A DNA stretch of 64,000 bases from Diadophis punctatus similis (GCA_023053685.1 JALIGW010000016.1:3772501-3836500), one strand, 5' to 3'; shown: positions 11,907-22,463, numbered from the stretch's first letter. Translations and numbers: made by a program. The notes: generated from the letters alone by a model not told the origin.

Positions 11907-12788
11907 GTTCGAAGATCAAGATCACCATTTATGCTGTGTGCACGCATTGCCTAATAATCAAGTTCTGTTACATTTTCTCTTTTAAAATCCATATCATCCT
12001 CATCTTGCATAAGCAATGCAGCTGCTGAACAAACAGGCAGGGAGGAGGGTATCCTCTATTAGGGAAGAAGCTTTTGACTTTCCAAAAAGTTATAAGAATT
12101 AGAAATATCATGTCTATTTATAAATCTATTTTGAGAACAAACTTTCAACTTCTGAATCCCACAGAAAGCCACAAGGTGATGGTTTATCAAGAGAAGTGTG
12201 TTATTTTACTTTATTGACAGAACATAAGCCTACTTATGAAACTGCAGTACCTTCTGATGCTTAATAATTTTGAGCAGGATTTTCTACCACAGACCTTTCT
12301 TAGTTTTGATATACATTATTGTATTGTTTTAGCTCGGGACTGCATTAACCGACAGTCACTATTTTTCGAGAATAATCACTGCTTAAGTAAAGTCTTTCTC
12401 AGCCATTCTGGCCTCACGTCCTTGCACATCTCTTTATACTTCAGTCTTTTCTAAACACTATTTTCTAATGAAATTTCCATTCCATTACACCTTTTCACCA
12501 ACTCGCTTATGGCCTACTATGCATCAGTCATCTTAGGTTCAGATACATAGCTCTCCCCTCTTTAGTTAGCCATAACTAAAAACTTGTCCTTCAGTTATCT
12601 ATCTCAGTTATTTGGATTCTTCATATAACTACTCCATGACTTTATTTAGATTCCTTCTTTTCCTCTCCACCAGCGTACTGAAAAGTCCCCATAATCCTCA
12701 ATTTTCCCTTTCATTTAATCCACCCATTTTTCTTTACACACACTAACATGCACACACGTATAGATTTTTCATACAGAAAAGATCTTAA
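11907..12788. other. unique AT-rich DNA, nothing recognised
   Basis: No feature supported. Confidence 0.55.
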
Positions 12789-12800
12789 GTGTGTGTGTGT

Positions 12801-12870
12801 CAGGGGTGGGTTCCTGCCGGTACGCTCTTACCTGTTGGTCGCCGCAGAACCGAAGAAGCCGGTGGCGTTT
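12801..12870. mobile_element. truncated 'GGTGGGTTCC' hAT MITE
   Basis: Begins CAGGGGTGGGTTCCTGCCGG right after a short GT run. The matching 3' terminus is absent, so the end is approximate. Confidence 0.65.
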
Positions 12871-12924
12871 GCGTCTAATTCCTTTTTAATATCACACAAT
12901 TTTCTCATGGTTTTAAAGTCTATA

Positions 12925-13060
12925 GAGGTTCTCGGTCATCCAGTTCATGGTTGTCCCAAAGGTGCTTTTTCAGGAGGAAACTGGACTTCCTTGTTTTTTC
13001 TTTGAAGCCATTTCGCTTCTCATCCAAGAAGCTTCTTCAGCTCTGTCGCGATAGTGGGGA
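12925..13060 (-). mobile_element. Penelope-like terminal segment, left inverted copy
   Basis: Read on the minus strand: GAAGAAGCTTCTTGGATGAG, then AAGCGAAATGGCTTC, AAGGAAGTCCAGTTTCC, AAAAAGCACCTTTGGGACAA and finally a GGATGACCGAGAAC-type end. I associate this widespread vertebrate repeat with Penelope-like retroelements (from memory, not searched). It contains a hammerhead-like core, entered separately. An inverted partner lies at 13519-13625. Confidence 0.55.
13011..13045 (-). ncRNA. hammerhead-ribozyme-like core
   Basis: On the minus strand the order is CTGAAGA, a 6-bp stem GCTTCT/AGAAGC closed by loop TGGATG, then GAAA. This follows the hammerhead order CUGANGA, stem II, GAAA, and hammerheads are known in Penelope-like elements. 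One extra A lies between CTGAAGA and the stem, and stems I and III are not clear, so cleavage activity is doubtful. Confidence 0.4.
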
Positions 13061-13185
13061 TTGGAAGGATGTATATTCCTTGCAGACGGCTGGTAATTTG
13101 GCTCCTTTTAGAGGGTCATTGAAGCACTTGGAGGTTTATCTGTGTCCTCAGGGTCACCTGAGTAGTGCTCCTGGTTCCTTTAGTT

Positions 13186-13510
13186 CAGTGGTGGCCAACC
13201 TGTCGGTCGTCGGAGAGCCGATCGCGAAAGCAGTGCGACGCTCTGCCCACCTGCCGGGACACCGCCATTTGAGTTCTTTTACCCTCTGCACATGCACAGA
13301 ACACTTTGTGCATGCACAGAGGGTAAAATAACTCAAATGGCGGTGTCCCGGCGGGTGGGCGGAGCGTCGCGCTGCCTTCGCAATCGGCTCTCCGACGACA
13401 GACAGGTAAAAGCAAACTGGGAGCATTTCACTGCTAGAGGGTGCAATGCGCCACTTGTAATCATCCAATGCGCCACGTTTGGCGCATGCACCACGGTTTG
13501 GCCACCCCTG
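13186..13510. mobile_element. hAT MITE, 'GTGGCCAACC' family, 325 bp
   Basis: Ends CAGTGGTGGCCAACC and GGTTTGGCCACCCCTG; perfect duplication CTTTAGTT at 13178-13185 and 13511-13518. The interior is a large palindrome around 13300 with arms carrying ACCCTCTGCACATGC and GCATGCACAGAGGGT and CGCCATTTGAG / CTCAAATGGCG. The two opposed open frames are consequences of this symmetry. Confidence 0.94.
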
Positions 13511-13518
13511 CTTTAGTT

Positions 13519-13625
13519 CCTGTAGAAACGTTTGAAAACCCCTCTTGGACAAGAAGTGAAATGTCTTCAAGGATAAACAAAGAAAGTCCAATTGCCTTTT
13601 GAAAAAGCACCTTTGGGACATTTTG
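13519..13625 (+). mobile_element. Penelope-like terminal segment, right inverted copy
   Basis: Plus-strand AAGTGAAATGTCTTCAAGG, AAAGTCCAATTGCC and AAAAAGCACCTTTGGGACA align with the reverse complement of 12925-13060. The hammerhead core is degraded here. With the MITE removed, the two copies face away from each other across about 140 bp. Confidence 0.55.
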
Positions 13626-14280
13626 AGAGACTAGTAATTTCAAGGACTTTGAGTAATTAAGCCCTTAAGCCACTCCAAACTGAAGAGTCCCACCCTCTAA
13701 CATAGTGCTACAATGGGAAACACTGACATCTACTGTGGACATCACTGCCCCTTCAATTGTGATTAAATCTGTTCAATATTTATGTACAATAGTAGATGGA
13801 ATATGAAAAATCCAAGCAGACTGTCTGTCAAGGAGCGATTGCTCCATCAAAAGCCAGTAAGTGTAAAAGAGTATTAATTCCACAGCATTTATGGGTTTAG
13901 AAAAAGGTGTGAGATCATTCAGCAGTGTGTAGTAGAAAAATGTTACTGTTAATTTGTATATTCAAATACAGATGCACTTTCAGGTATATTTCCTTTGGAA
14001 TAATAATTTAATATGCAAATGAAAAATGCCTCTGATGTATCACTCAAATCAACTCCCCAGGCTTTCTGATCCTGACTACCACATTCATGAGTGTCCTTTT
14101 TCCCTCTTCATATTATTCCCTATGTTTGATCCTTTTTGAAAGTTTATCTCCCTCCCTCTTGCATGGAAAGATGGGTTAGCAATGTAGCAATGTTCCGATG
14201 GTTTTGGCAAACATTGGAGACCAAGGAATGTGACAGAACCTGTTCAGTGGCTAGACTGTTATGAATAGATGCCTACAGTT
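13626..14280. other. unique DNA, nothing recognised
   Basis: No feature supported. Confidence 0.55.
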
Positions 14281-14402
14281 TTTAATATAACTTTACATTT
14301 CTATTGTTTTAAATCATTGTATTGTTTTCCCATTTTTATCTTGCTTTAACTGTGAATTACCCAGAGTTATGAGTAGCTATATATGTTTGAGGAATAAATA
14401 TG
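14281..14402 (+). repeat. probable L2-like LINE/SINE 3' tail
   Basis: Has the L2-type ending pattern: GTGAATTACCCAGAGTTATG, then ATATATGTTTGAGGAATAAA. Only the tail is recognisable. Confidence 0.5.
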
Positions 14403-14477
14403 GGCATGGTACATGCTCTCCCAATGGCACTGTTACAGATAGACAATGAGACATGAAACTAGGGCCTTTGCCTATGG

Positions 14478-14947
14478 CAGTGATGCCAAAAAAAGCAACC
14501 TTTTTTTGCCCGGGTGCCAAAAGGGCGTGCGCGCGCACGATAGCACATGCGCACACACCCATAATGCAATGCCCCGCACATGTGTACACAACCCCCGTGC
14601 CATTCTCCCCCCCCCCCGGCGCATGCGTGCAGACATCACTGAAGGCTCCGGACTTCTGGTAGCCCGTTGGGCTGTTTTTCGCCCTCCCCAGGCTTCAGGA
14701 AAGCCTCCGGTAGGCTCATTGGGTCCTACTTCTGGTAGGCTCACTGGGTCCATTTTTCGCCATCCATAGGCTCCAGAGGCTTTCCTGAAGCCTGGGGAGG
14801 GCGAAAACGGCCTCCCCCCTGCCCTCCAGAATGCAAAAAATCAGCTGGCCAGCATGCACATGTGCACTGGAGCTGACATAGGGCAATGCCTCGTATGCCC
14901 TCAGATATGGCTCAGGTGGCACGCGTGCCATAAGTTCGCCATCACGG
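14478..14947. mobile_element. hAT MITE, 'GATGGCGAACC' family, 470 bp
   Basis: Left end CAGTGATGCC, right end GTTCGCCATCACGG; perfect duplication GCCTATGG at 14470-14477 and 14948-14955. The interior has an internally duplicated segment around TTCTGGTAGNCTCANTGGGTC and a CCTCCCCAGGCTTCAGG inverted repeat. Confidence 0.92.
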
Positions 14948-15185
14948 GCCTATGGGATCCACAAATGCAATGTTGCACATACTTTTCAAAGAATCCAAAG
15001 GAAATTCTGTCCATTCTTTCTCTTCTTATTACAAAAGTTACAAAGTCTGGGGCTCTGTGACTTAACCTTCGCCTAAACACTAAGAATCTCAAACTGCAAG
15101 GCTGAAACCAAATGCTTTCTTTACTTTGTTCAGTCATTAAAAATTGCAAAAGTAAAGATGAAATTATTTCATTCAGTTTCATAGT

Positions 15186-15350
15186 AGCCTTGTCGAAGTG
15201 GCCCTTTCCTGCCTTCTTCCTGGAATTTTTGTTTCTGTTAATTTCCCAACCCTACCAAGAGTCCCTACCTGGAACTCTTAGCCAATCTCCCATCCAAGTA
15301 CTAACCAGACACAATCCTTCTTAGCTTCTAAGACCACTCAGGTTCAGGTA
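15186..15350 (-). mobile_element. 5S rRNA-derived SINE or 5S pseudogene
   Basis: On the minus strand, AGAAGCTAAGAAGGATTGTG is followed by TCTGGTTAGTACTTGGATGG and GAGA, the 3' half of vertebrate 5S rRNA. The 5' third is deleted or diverged. Downstream, CCAGGAAGAAGGCAGGAAA resembles the body of 5S-derived SINEs of squamates rather than a 5S spacer. I favour a SINE; a lone pseudogene is the alternative. It is not a functional 5S gene. Confidence 0.8.
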
Positions 15351-16480
15351 AATGCTGCCACCTGCTGAGGCACAACAAAATGAAGGGTGGCAAATGCTGT
15401 TGGCAAAGGACAACATAACACTTCTTCCAAACCTTCAGGAACAGAAACCTGCGTAGAGGCAGAGTGTGCAACCAACCTGCAAACTAGTTTGAGAACATTA
15501 CCAAGAATTCAAAGTGCAAAAGTACAGCTGTGCTGATCACCACTAGGGCATCAATTCAACTATTCAACTGATCATTGTAAGATCCACCTTTTAGATAATC
15601 AGTGCTTCTTTCTATATGAAGGGTCCTCACATGTATACTTCATTGTGTGCAACTTCTGAGCCAAGAAGTATTTTAAATTGAACTTTCACACATTTTATAA
15701 ACTGTTACCTGTATCATACCATTCTAGTGGATTATTCCATTTTTATTTGAAAAGAAATCTGAGATAGATGTATTTTGCATTTTTTGCTACAAGTGCAGGA
15801 AACTGAATGAGCAATGCAACAAAAGAATGTCAACAGCAGCTTCTGGCACTGCAGAACTACAGTGAATTGAAGGCAAAATGTGAGAATGAGACAATTCTGC
15901 ACATCTACAAACTATGTGTAAAAGATGAAGAATTTTAATTAACCTGAAACCATACATTTAGAATAGCATCTCAGTTTAGAATACACTATTATGAGCTATT
16001 CTTCTCAAAATATTTTGTGTCAAGAGCCACTTCTATGCCAGATTAATGGATTACAGATTGAAATGGTTGTTGCAAAACATAGTATACAAGCATACTCACT
16101 CCAAAGCTCATGATAGGATGTGGAGAGGGAGTAATATCCTACAGAACTAATCAATAAGGTTGTCTGGAAGAGTAAATCAGGCCATAAACAGAAAAGTGTC
16201 AATATTATTTAAAACAAATAACAACCAGCAGACACGACCTGACAAGAGTCTTTCTCTGTGAAGATCCCCATGCCAAGAAAAACCCTGCTTACACTTTCCT
16301 CATTGGTAAATTACAAGATGGCAAAAAGTCTGCTATTTAATTAGTGTTTGGGTGAATGGTTTTGTATATTTTAAAATACTTTTAATGACCAAGCTTGAAG
16401 TTTGGAGATTCTGAGGACCTGAATAATTAAAACTACAGTAAGGTCAGATTTTTAAAAATTGATTGTTGTACATCACCTAG
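15351..16480. other. unique DNA, nothing recognised
   Basis: No feature supported. Confidence 0.55.
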
Positions 16481-16540
16481 AATCATTTTTGGTGAGATGG
16501 GTGGTATATAAATCAGATAAATAAATGCATAAATAAATAA
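16481..16540 (+). repeat. L2-like LINE/SINE 3' tail
   Basis: TTTTGGTGAGATGGGTGGTA then TATAAATCAGATAAATAAAT matches the common L2-type ending, followed by AAATAAATAAATA. Confidence 0.6.
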
Positions 16541-16761
16541 TAATGCCCTGTACAAAGAACTATTGCTAGTTAGTGACTGATCTGGCTTGATTTCAGCATC
16601 ATCTTTGCTCTGTACCCTGTCTTAAAGAGGTAGGTCTGCCATTGGGAAATATTTCTGTATTCCCAGCTCTTGCTACAGACAGTGGCTAAGGTCAGGAGGT
16701 TTTGCCCAGTCTTGGATGGTAACCCAATTTTTGTATTAAGATGCACTGGCAACAGTGACTC

Positions 16762-17155
16762 TGTCAGCGTTCCAATAAACAGCCCCAACGAAATAAGACT
16801 CCGAGGCTAGAAGTTCCTCAAAGTTCCAATTTATTAGAGATGCCATGTTGGCAACATCTGGGAAAACCAGAATCTGAAAGCTTCCAGAATTTCTCCATCC
16901 AAACAAAAGTTCAAGTCCCTGCCCAGCACCCACATGTCCATCACATGATCCAATCAAGCACCATCCAAATTGAAGATGCCTCCCGCTCACTTCCTCGCAG
17001 CTGCCGGGCACAGCAGCCTTGACTTTCTGGAAAGAATGTTATTTAGACTACTACATATCACCTACTCCATATAATCTCCCCTCCCATTTTCCCACCAGCA
17101 GAAAATGTGGCAGGCCTGAATACAAAAAGGTAAAAGATGGTTTCCAGGCCTGACA
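16762..17155 (-). mobile_element. solo LTR of a retroelement, 394 bp
   Basis: Read on the minus strand it starts TGTCAGGCCTGGAAACC and ends GGAACGCTGACA, so it has TG...CA termini with a 6-bp inverted repeat TGTCAG/CTGACA. It is flanked by a perfect 5-bp duplication GACTC (16757-16761 and 17156-17160). A polyadenylation-type AATAAA lies in the LTR (minus strand, around 16830-16835) about 70 bp before its 3' end. No internal retroviral or Gypsy coding sequence is present on either side, so recombination between two LTRs probably left this single copy. The 5-bp duplication fits Gypsy or some endogenous retrovirus classes; the class is not resolved. Confidence 0.85.
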
Positions 17156-17172
17156 GACTCATTATATCACAA

Positions 17173-17478
17173 CTAGCTAAATACCCGTGCTTTGCTACGA
17201 AACTATGTGATGGGGCTTGATAAATTGACACTTAAAGCTTGAAAATTAATGAGTAGTTAAAAAGGGGACTGTATTATTTCGTTAGAGATGGTAAGCTAAG
17301 TTTCTGTTACAGATGAAGACATTATTTGCATGGCATAAATTTTAAATTTGTCCCTCAGATGAATTGCTCAGGACCTCCCTGTAAACAACAATCCTGGTTT
17401 TGCTGTCTGGCTGGAGGGTGACCAGGCTGTCAGGTGAACTGACTCTGGAGCATGCCTCATAGAACTGGCCATGGGAGA
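17173..17478 (-). mobile_element. Helitron 3' end with helicase C-terminus
   Basis: The minus strand encodes CFSHGQFYEACSRVSSPDSL and then IVVYREVL, the SHGQLYVACSRV-type motif at the C-terminus of Helitron Rep/helicase proteins, ending at a stop at 17342. About 165 bp further on the minus strand is a hairpin (CGTAGC AAA GCACG, 17186-17199) followed by TTTAGCTAG and then T. A 3' end of hairpin plus CTRR at an A/T target is the rolling-circle hallmark; CTAG is at 17173-17176. The upstream part is lost at about 17478, where unrelated MITE sequence starts. The protein fragment is about 45 residues against more than 1400 in a full element. Confidence 0.85.
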
Positions 17479-17783
17479 AACAGGTTGCTGGGTGGGCGTG
17501 CCCATGGTGGGCGTGGCCTAGTCGGCCTCCTGCACCATGGAGGGGGGGCTTTTTTGCCTTCCCCGGGCTCAGGAGGCTTTCCTCGAGCCTCCGGGAGGGC
17601 GAAAACAGCCTCCCCAGGTTCTGGAGGCCCTCTGGAGGCAGGAAACGGGCCTTCCCAAACTTCCATTTTTCGCCCTCCCCAAGCCTCCATGTGCGCCCTG
17701 CATTTACCTGCATCCAAAATGGGCTGCATGGGGACTAAGGTGCGTCTTATACTCCGGTGCGTCTTATACTCCGAAAAATACAG
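17479..17783. mobile_element. TA-type 'ATAAGACGCACC' element, 5'-truncated
   Basis: The right end has the doubled GTGCGTCTTATACTCC phrase, CCGAAAAATACAG and then TA. The left TIR is missing and the element abuts the Helitron remnant. The interior (17535-17700) closely resembles the interior of the hAT element at 9852-10266, including GGAGGGCGAAAACAGCCTCC. Confidence 0.75.
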
Positions 17784-17792
17784 TATCTAGGC

Positions 17793-18190
17793 CAGTGATG
17801 GCGAATCTTTTTGGCACCGAGTGCCCAGACCGGGCACCCCAAACCGGAACGTGTGTGCATGTGTGCGCACTGAAGTGCCGGAAACCCGAAGACCAGCTGG
17901 CCGGCGCGCTCATGCCTGTTTTTTGGCCTGTTTTTTGGCCATTTTCCAGGGCATTTTTGGTCCCAAAAACTGCCAAAAAACAGGCATGCGCATGCCAGCC
18001 AGCTGGTCTTCGGGTTTCCAGTGCTCTGGCATGCGCGAAGACCAGCTTTTTCCGGGCCGTTTTCAGGCCGTTTTTCGGTGCTCCGGTGCCCACGAAGATA
18101 TGCGCACCGGAAACCAGAAGAGCAGCTGGCGATGGTGCGCATGCCCACAGAGAGGGCTCTGCATGCTACCTCTGGCACGCATGCCATAGG
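17793..18190. mobile_element. hAT MITE, 'GATGGCGAACC' family, 3' terminus lost
   Basis: Left end CAGTGATGGCGAATC follows ATCTAGGC. The right side stops at GCACGCATGCCATAGG, lacking the last 13 or so bases. The interior has TTTTTGGCC repeats and GAAGACCAGCTGGCC / CCAGCTGGTCTTC inverted repeats, with four overlapping spurious frames on both strands. Confidence 0.85.
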
Positions 18191-18198
18191 ATCTAGGG

Positions 18199-18622
18199 CA
18201 GTGATGGCGAACCTATGGCACAGGTGCCACAGGTGGCACGCAGAGCCATATCTGCCGGCACGCGAGCCGTTGCCCTAGCTCAGCTCCAGTGCGCATGTGC
18301 GTGCCCGCCAGCTGATTTTTGGCTCGTGCGGAGGCTCTGGGAGGGCGATTTCGGCCTCCAGAGGGCCTCCAGGGTGGCAGGGGGAGCGTTTTTGCCCTCC
18401 CCAAGCTCCAAGAAAGCCTCTAAAGCCTGGGGAGGGCGAAAAATGGGCCCACCGGGCCCACTGGAAGTCGGGAAATGGGGGAGTGGGGGGGTCACGCACG
18501 CATGTGCAGGAGGGTGGGGCAAGTGAGGGGCTTTGAATTATGGGTGTGGGCACGCACGCACGTGCAATAGCGCGCACACGCCCTATTTCGGCACCCGAGG
18601 AAAAAAAGGTTCGCCATCACTG
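18199..18622. mobile_element. hAT MITE, 'GATGGCGAACC' family, 424 bp
   Basis: Ends CAGTGATGGCGAACC and GGTTCGCCATCACTG; perfect duplication ATCTAGGG at 18191-18198 and 18623-18630. It sits directly after the previous element, in reverse interior orientation relative to the copy at 9852. Confidence 0.94.
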
Positions 18623-18630
18623 ATCTAGGG

Positions 18631-20331
18631 TGTTCCTTAAATAATCTTTATATTCATAGACATTGTTAGATGGACATTTCCAACTCCAAATACTCTTCAG
18701 TTAGATTTAGATTCAGTTAGATTTAGAGGATATCTACATAATGGCACAATTCCTAAGCATATGAATTGAATGTAAGCAACTCTGTTTGGTATTTTTTTTG
18801 TCAAGAAACAGAAGTCACATTTTATCCTTTATTACACATCGATTCAGGGACTGAGCTCTGCTGGCCAGCTCCCTTCAGCAATGCTATCCATCAGCAGCAG
18901 TGCTGAACTACTGGAGTAAATGTTTATTCTTTTCTTTCTTGATCTCATTAAATTCTTACTGTGACCGTTTTAAAGAACAGCTACCTGCTGACATCGTTCT
19001 AGATCCTGAGGCCATAACTGGTTGGTTATCTTTGAATTCAAGTCCCTGTATTTCACATTGCCAAGTTTCCATCAGGACCAATAGAGAACTATCTCAATCC
19101 TTTATGCACTGATTACAACACCTGTGATCATTTATGTTGTCACCATCACCAGATTAAATAATAGTTTTCTCTTTCTTTACTAGGGAAAAAGAAAAGAAAG
19201 CCAAAATACTGTATGTACTGGAGTCCTGCCTACTGTATCCCTAGACTCTCCGTGTTGACAAGGAAGATCTTCAGGGGAACAAAACATAGTTACAACTGCT
19301 ACACACAATGCGGAACTCCACACAGCCAGTGCTCCCCAAGGTAGGAAGATCTATGTTAAGTATTCATCTTACAATGTTCCTGCAGTCTAACAACCTAATT
19401 GGGATTCAAAGGGTAAATATCCCTCTTTTCCCTCAATATGCAGATTTGTTAAACAATTGAATAGAACTATTTATGTATTTAAATATATACCGACTTTTAA
19501 AACAGTTGTTGCCATGGTGTTCTACAAAGCAAATAATATTATGCCCTATTTCTTCAGAGACAGCTAGAGCATTCTTTATCTCCTTTGGCAATTTAAATGA
19601 CTGGCATAGAGAGAGTGTGAAAGCACAAAACTTTGCTATATGTGTCTGAAAAACTGGTCCCTAGGGTCTTGGGATATTTGATTGTTCTGTTAATGCAAAA
19701 TCAAATTCCACTGTTGGCCTTAATGAGAGCTTCTGCCTGCAAAGCAATTATAAGATTAGTTAGCTAACACTTTTATTGCCTACTGACATGGGAAATGACA
19801 TAAGCAAGACTGAAATAACACAACAGCCTGCATCATGTACAATAACGTGTACAAGAATCAGAAAGGGTGCTATATGCCATTCAGAATGGTAGACCAAGAT
19901 TCAGAATGGTAGACCAAGATTCAAACAATGCTGATTTGTGGCAGGTTCTTTAAAAAGTTTAAAAGTTGCAACCTTATAATCATATGGGAACTGAAAGGAA
20001 TTTAATAAGCGTAAGATTTATCTTTCAAGTTTTTTCCAATTGCCAATAAAGTTGCTCACTGTCTATGCACTGCTCAAGCTATTAACCACAAGTGGCAAGC
20101 AAAGTCTCTAAAATCACAGAAGTATTTCGATTTACAATCTGAGCATCTAAGCATAGGAAAGAATTCAAAATTGCCATTTGGAATAATGAGCTGCATGACC
20201 AATACTTCTCTGTTTTGTTCTATTGGGTTTTTTTAAAAAAAAAAATCTTTGGAAGGCTGCACCCTCTACAATGTGTTTACATTTTAGACCTGCAAGATTA
20301 ATCTTTGCAAAGTGAAATAGTTTCTACATAA
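18631..20331. other. unique DNA; one 20-bp tandem duplication
   Basis: TCAGAATGGTAGACCAAGAT occurs twice in tandem at 19881-19920, and a shorter TCAGTTAGATTTAGA duplication near 18700-18727. No coding feature recognised. Confidence 0.6.
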
Positions 20332-20339
20332 GCCTAGAG

Positions 20340-20475
20340 CAGTGTTTCCCAACCTTGGCAACTTGAAGATGTCTGGACTTCAACTCCCAGAATTCCCCAG
20401 CCAGCAAATGCTGGCTGGGGAATTCTGGGAGTTGAAGTCCAGACATCTTCAAGTTGTCAAGGTTGGGAAACACTG
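20340..20475. mobile_element. 136-bp palindromic hAT MITE
   Basis: Nearly perfect inverted repeat from CAGTGTTTCCCAACC to GGTTGGGAAACACTG around GCCAGCAAATGCTGGC. Perfect duplication GCCTAGAG at 20332-20339 and 20476-20483. Confidence 0.95.
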
Positions 20476-20483
20476 GCCTAGAG

Positions 20484-22455
20484 GAATTCAGCTTCAACTG
20501 AAAAAAATATTCTCCATGCCTCTTTTTTTTTTAAAAGGGTAAGTTAATGTTTTGAAAACACCCTAACCCATTAATTATCTCTCCTTAATCAACTATGACA
20601 TGATTAACTTCAAGGTTGATGTTTCTGAGTTCTGAGACGTGCAAAAAGGGATTCTGGCTTTTCTAGAAATTTCATCTCACACTCCTTTCTATTTTTCACC
20701 CTCCAGTGGTCACTCAGGGATATGAAAGGGAGAAAACAGCATGAGGATGAGTGAGCCTCTCTCCAGCTCTGTCTAAAGTAGTTTTATACTAATGTCATCA
20801 CCGTGTGTTTTTCCTTTTTCCTTCCTATTCCCCTTTCAAAACACAGGAAAGGCAGCCTTTCACTCTCCTCTGTGGCAATCAGGAGAGACTGGGAAAATAG
20901 CCAATGCATAGTAGGTCAATTCATCTTGCATTATGTACTCCCAGCATCTGGCAGGGAGTCAACTGATAGAACAAGAGGATAAGCAGGTCAGGCAAGTCAT
21001 GCAAACATGCCCCATAAGGTTGATTTTCTCCTATGAATCGTAATTTTTATTTCAATTACAATAGCATTCTTGCCTGTACAACAGTTAGAGGCCCAAGGCT
21101 GTTCTTAATATCACTAACCTCTGAGAAAAGAACATGCACTTATTCACACAATCAAGAAAGGATAGAGAATATATGAATAGGGTGATGGACTCATCCAAGG
21201 AGAGGATAATGACAGAGAGTGTACCTGTGCCAGTTATGTGCAAGCAGGTTTCATTCAAAACGGCCAATTAATGTGTAAAGATTGGTCATAGACCTGCTGT
21301 CGCATTCTTTTTCTTCTCCTCTGCTAAAATATGTAAGTTCCTTCTTCTTTTTTGCGCTTTCAGACTTCTAGACTTTGATCAACAATTTTTCATATGAAGT
21401 ATCACTTTGAGATTCCATGCCTAATACAAACAGCAATGTAGATCTCACCAATATCTCTGCATATAGAGTAGAGGGATTTTGCAGGATTCCATCTGCGTAG
21501 GTCACCGGGACCAGCAGTTTAATCTTCCGAGCTTTAGGACTCGTGTTGAAGCCAATCCTCAGGGAACTTGTCTCTAGCAGAGTGTGTTTCCAGAGGGATT
21601 TCCACTATCCTCAAATAGTAAATGGAAGAGTCTGTTCTGACTTGCTTCATTAACAAGCTGATGAGACTCAAGCTATCCATCATTACACTGAATAATGCTT
21701 AATCTGTACACAGTAATCCACCTTCCAATGGACACCTCTGAAGTGATAAAGCATTTCCATTTTGGGTTGTCTGCTACTTCCCATCTAAATGAAGAAGACC
21801 ATGTTATCAACAATGGGATAGGAGGAGAAGGAGATGTGCATAATTTCCCTGGGCCTAAACATCTTGGTATTCAAATTCATAAATTTGCAGATTTGTTTTG
21901 TGTTTTGCATCCCAGGATTAAATTATTATATGAAATGCACACGTTATCTCAGAATTTGTGGAATACAGTTGTGGCAGGGACAATAAGTTCACTTAAGGTG
22001 TAGTTTTGGCAGCTCTATGCCAGGAAAGACTATAGTAACAGATGGACCACATGAGCAGGATAAAATCTAGGTCAGTGAGGATTTTGATTGCCAGCATCTT
22101 TCTCCATGGCAGGGTTGTGGAGATAGGCTTTTGAAGTGGAGACACTATTTGACCATAATCTGCTGGACTCTAAATGACCTTTTTAAATTTCCCTTCACAT
22201 AAATGCTCTTCCTTAGTAATTTTTACTTACAACTCCCTTCTAGCATGGATTATGTTTCCTAGTTTGGTAATAAAACATCTGCAAGAAAACAATCAAGCTC
22301 AAAGAGCACTAAGATCCCCACAGTCCAACTCTGAGCTAAAATATTCTCTTCCATAAGTTTTTACTTAACCCTAAATAATACTGGGCTATATCACATTTTT
22401 ATTAGTGGTTGTCAGCTGGAAGCAATGTCCAGAGACTCAATATTATGGGCCATTA
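20484..22455. other. unique DNA; 102-residue frame of unknown nature
   Basis: The plus frame at 21695-22003 (begins MLNLYTVIHLPMDTSEV) has no motif I recognise and no flanking splice or promoter context, so I do not call it a gene. The minus strand of 21400-21640 stays partly open and may be a decayed repeat. Confidence 0.45.
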
Positions 22456-22463
22456 CTCTAGAC

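Noticed and set aside
13154..13621. 155-residue minus frame and 126-residue plus frame
   Set aside because: They cross the junction of a Penelope-like segment and a MITE whose insertion is dated by its target duplication.
15186..15350. Functional 5S rRNA gene
   Set aside because: The 5' third is missing or scrambled, and no terminator T-run or promoter-length match is present.
17537..18196. 219-residue plus-strand frame
   Set aside because: It runs through three unrelated repeats (TA element end, its flank, hAT MITE), so it cannot be one gene.
21695..22003. 102-residue frame as a small gene
   Set aside because: No recognisable domain, no splice or promoter context; length compatible with chance in this AT content.
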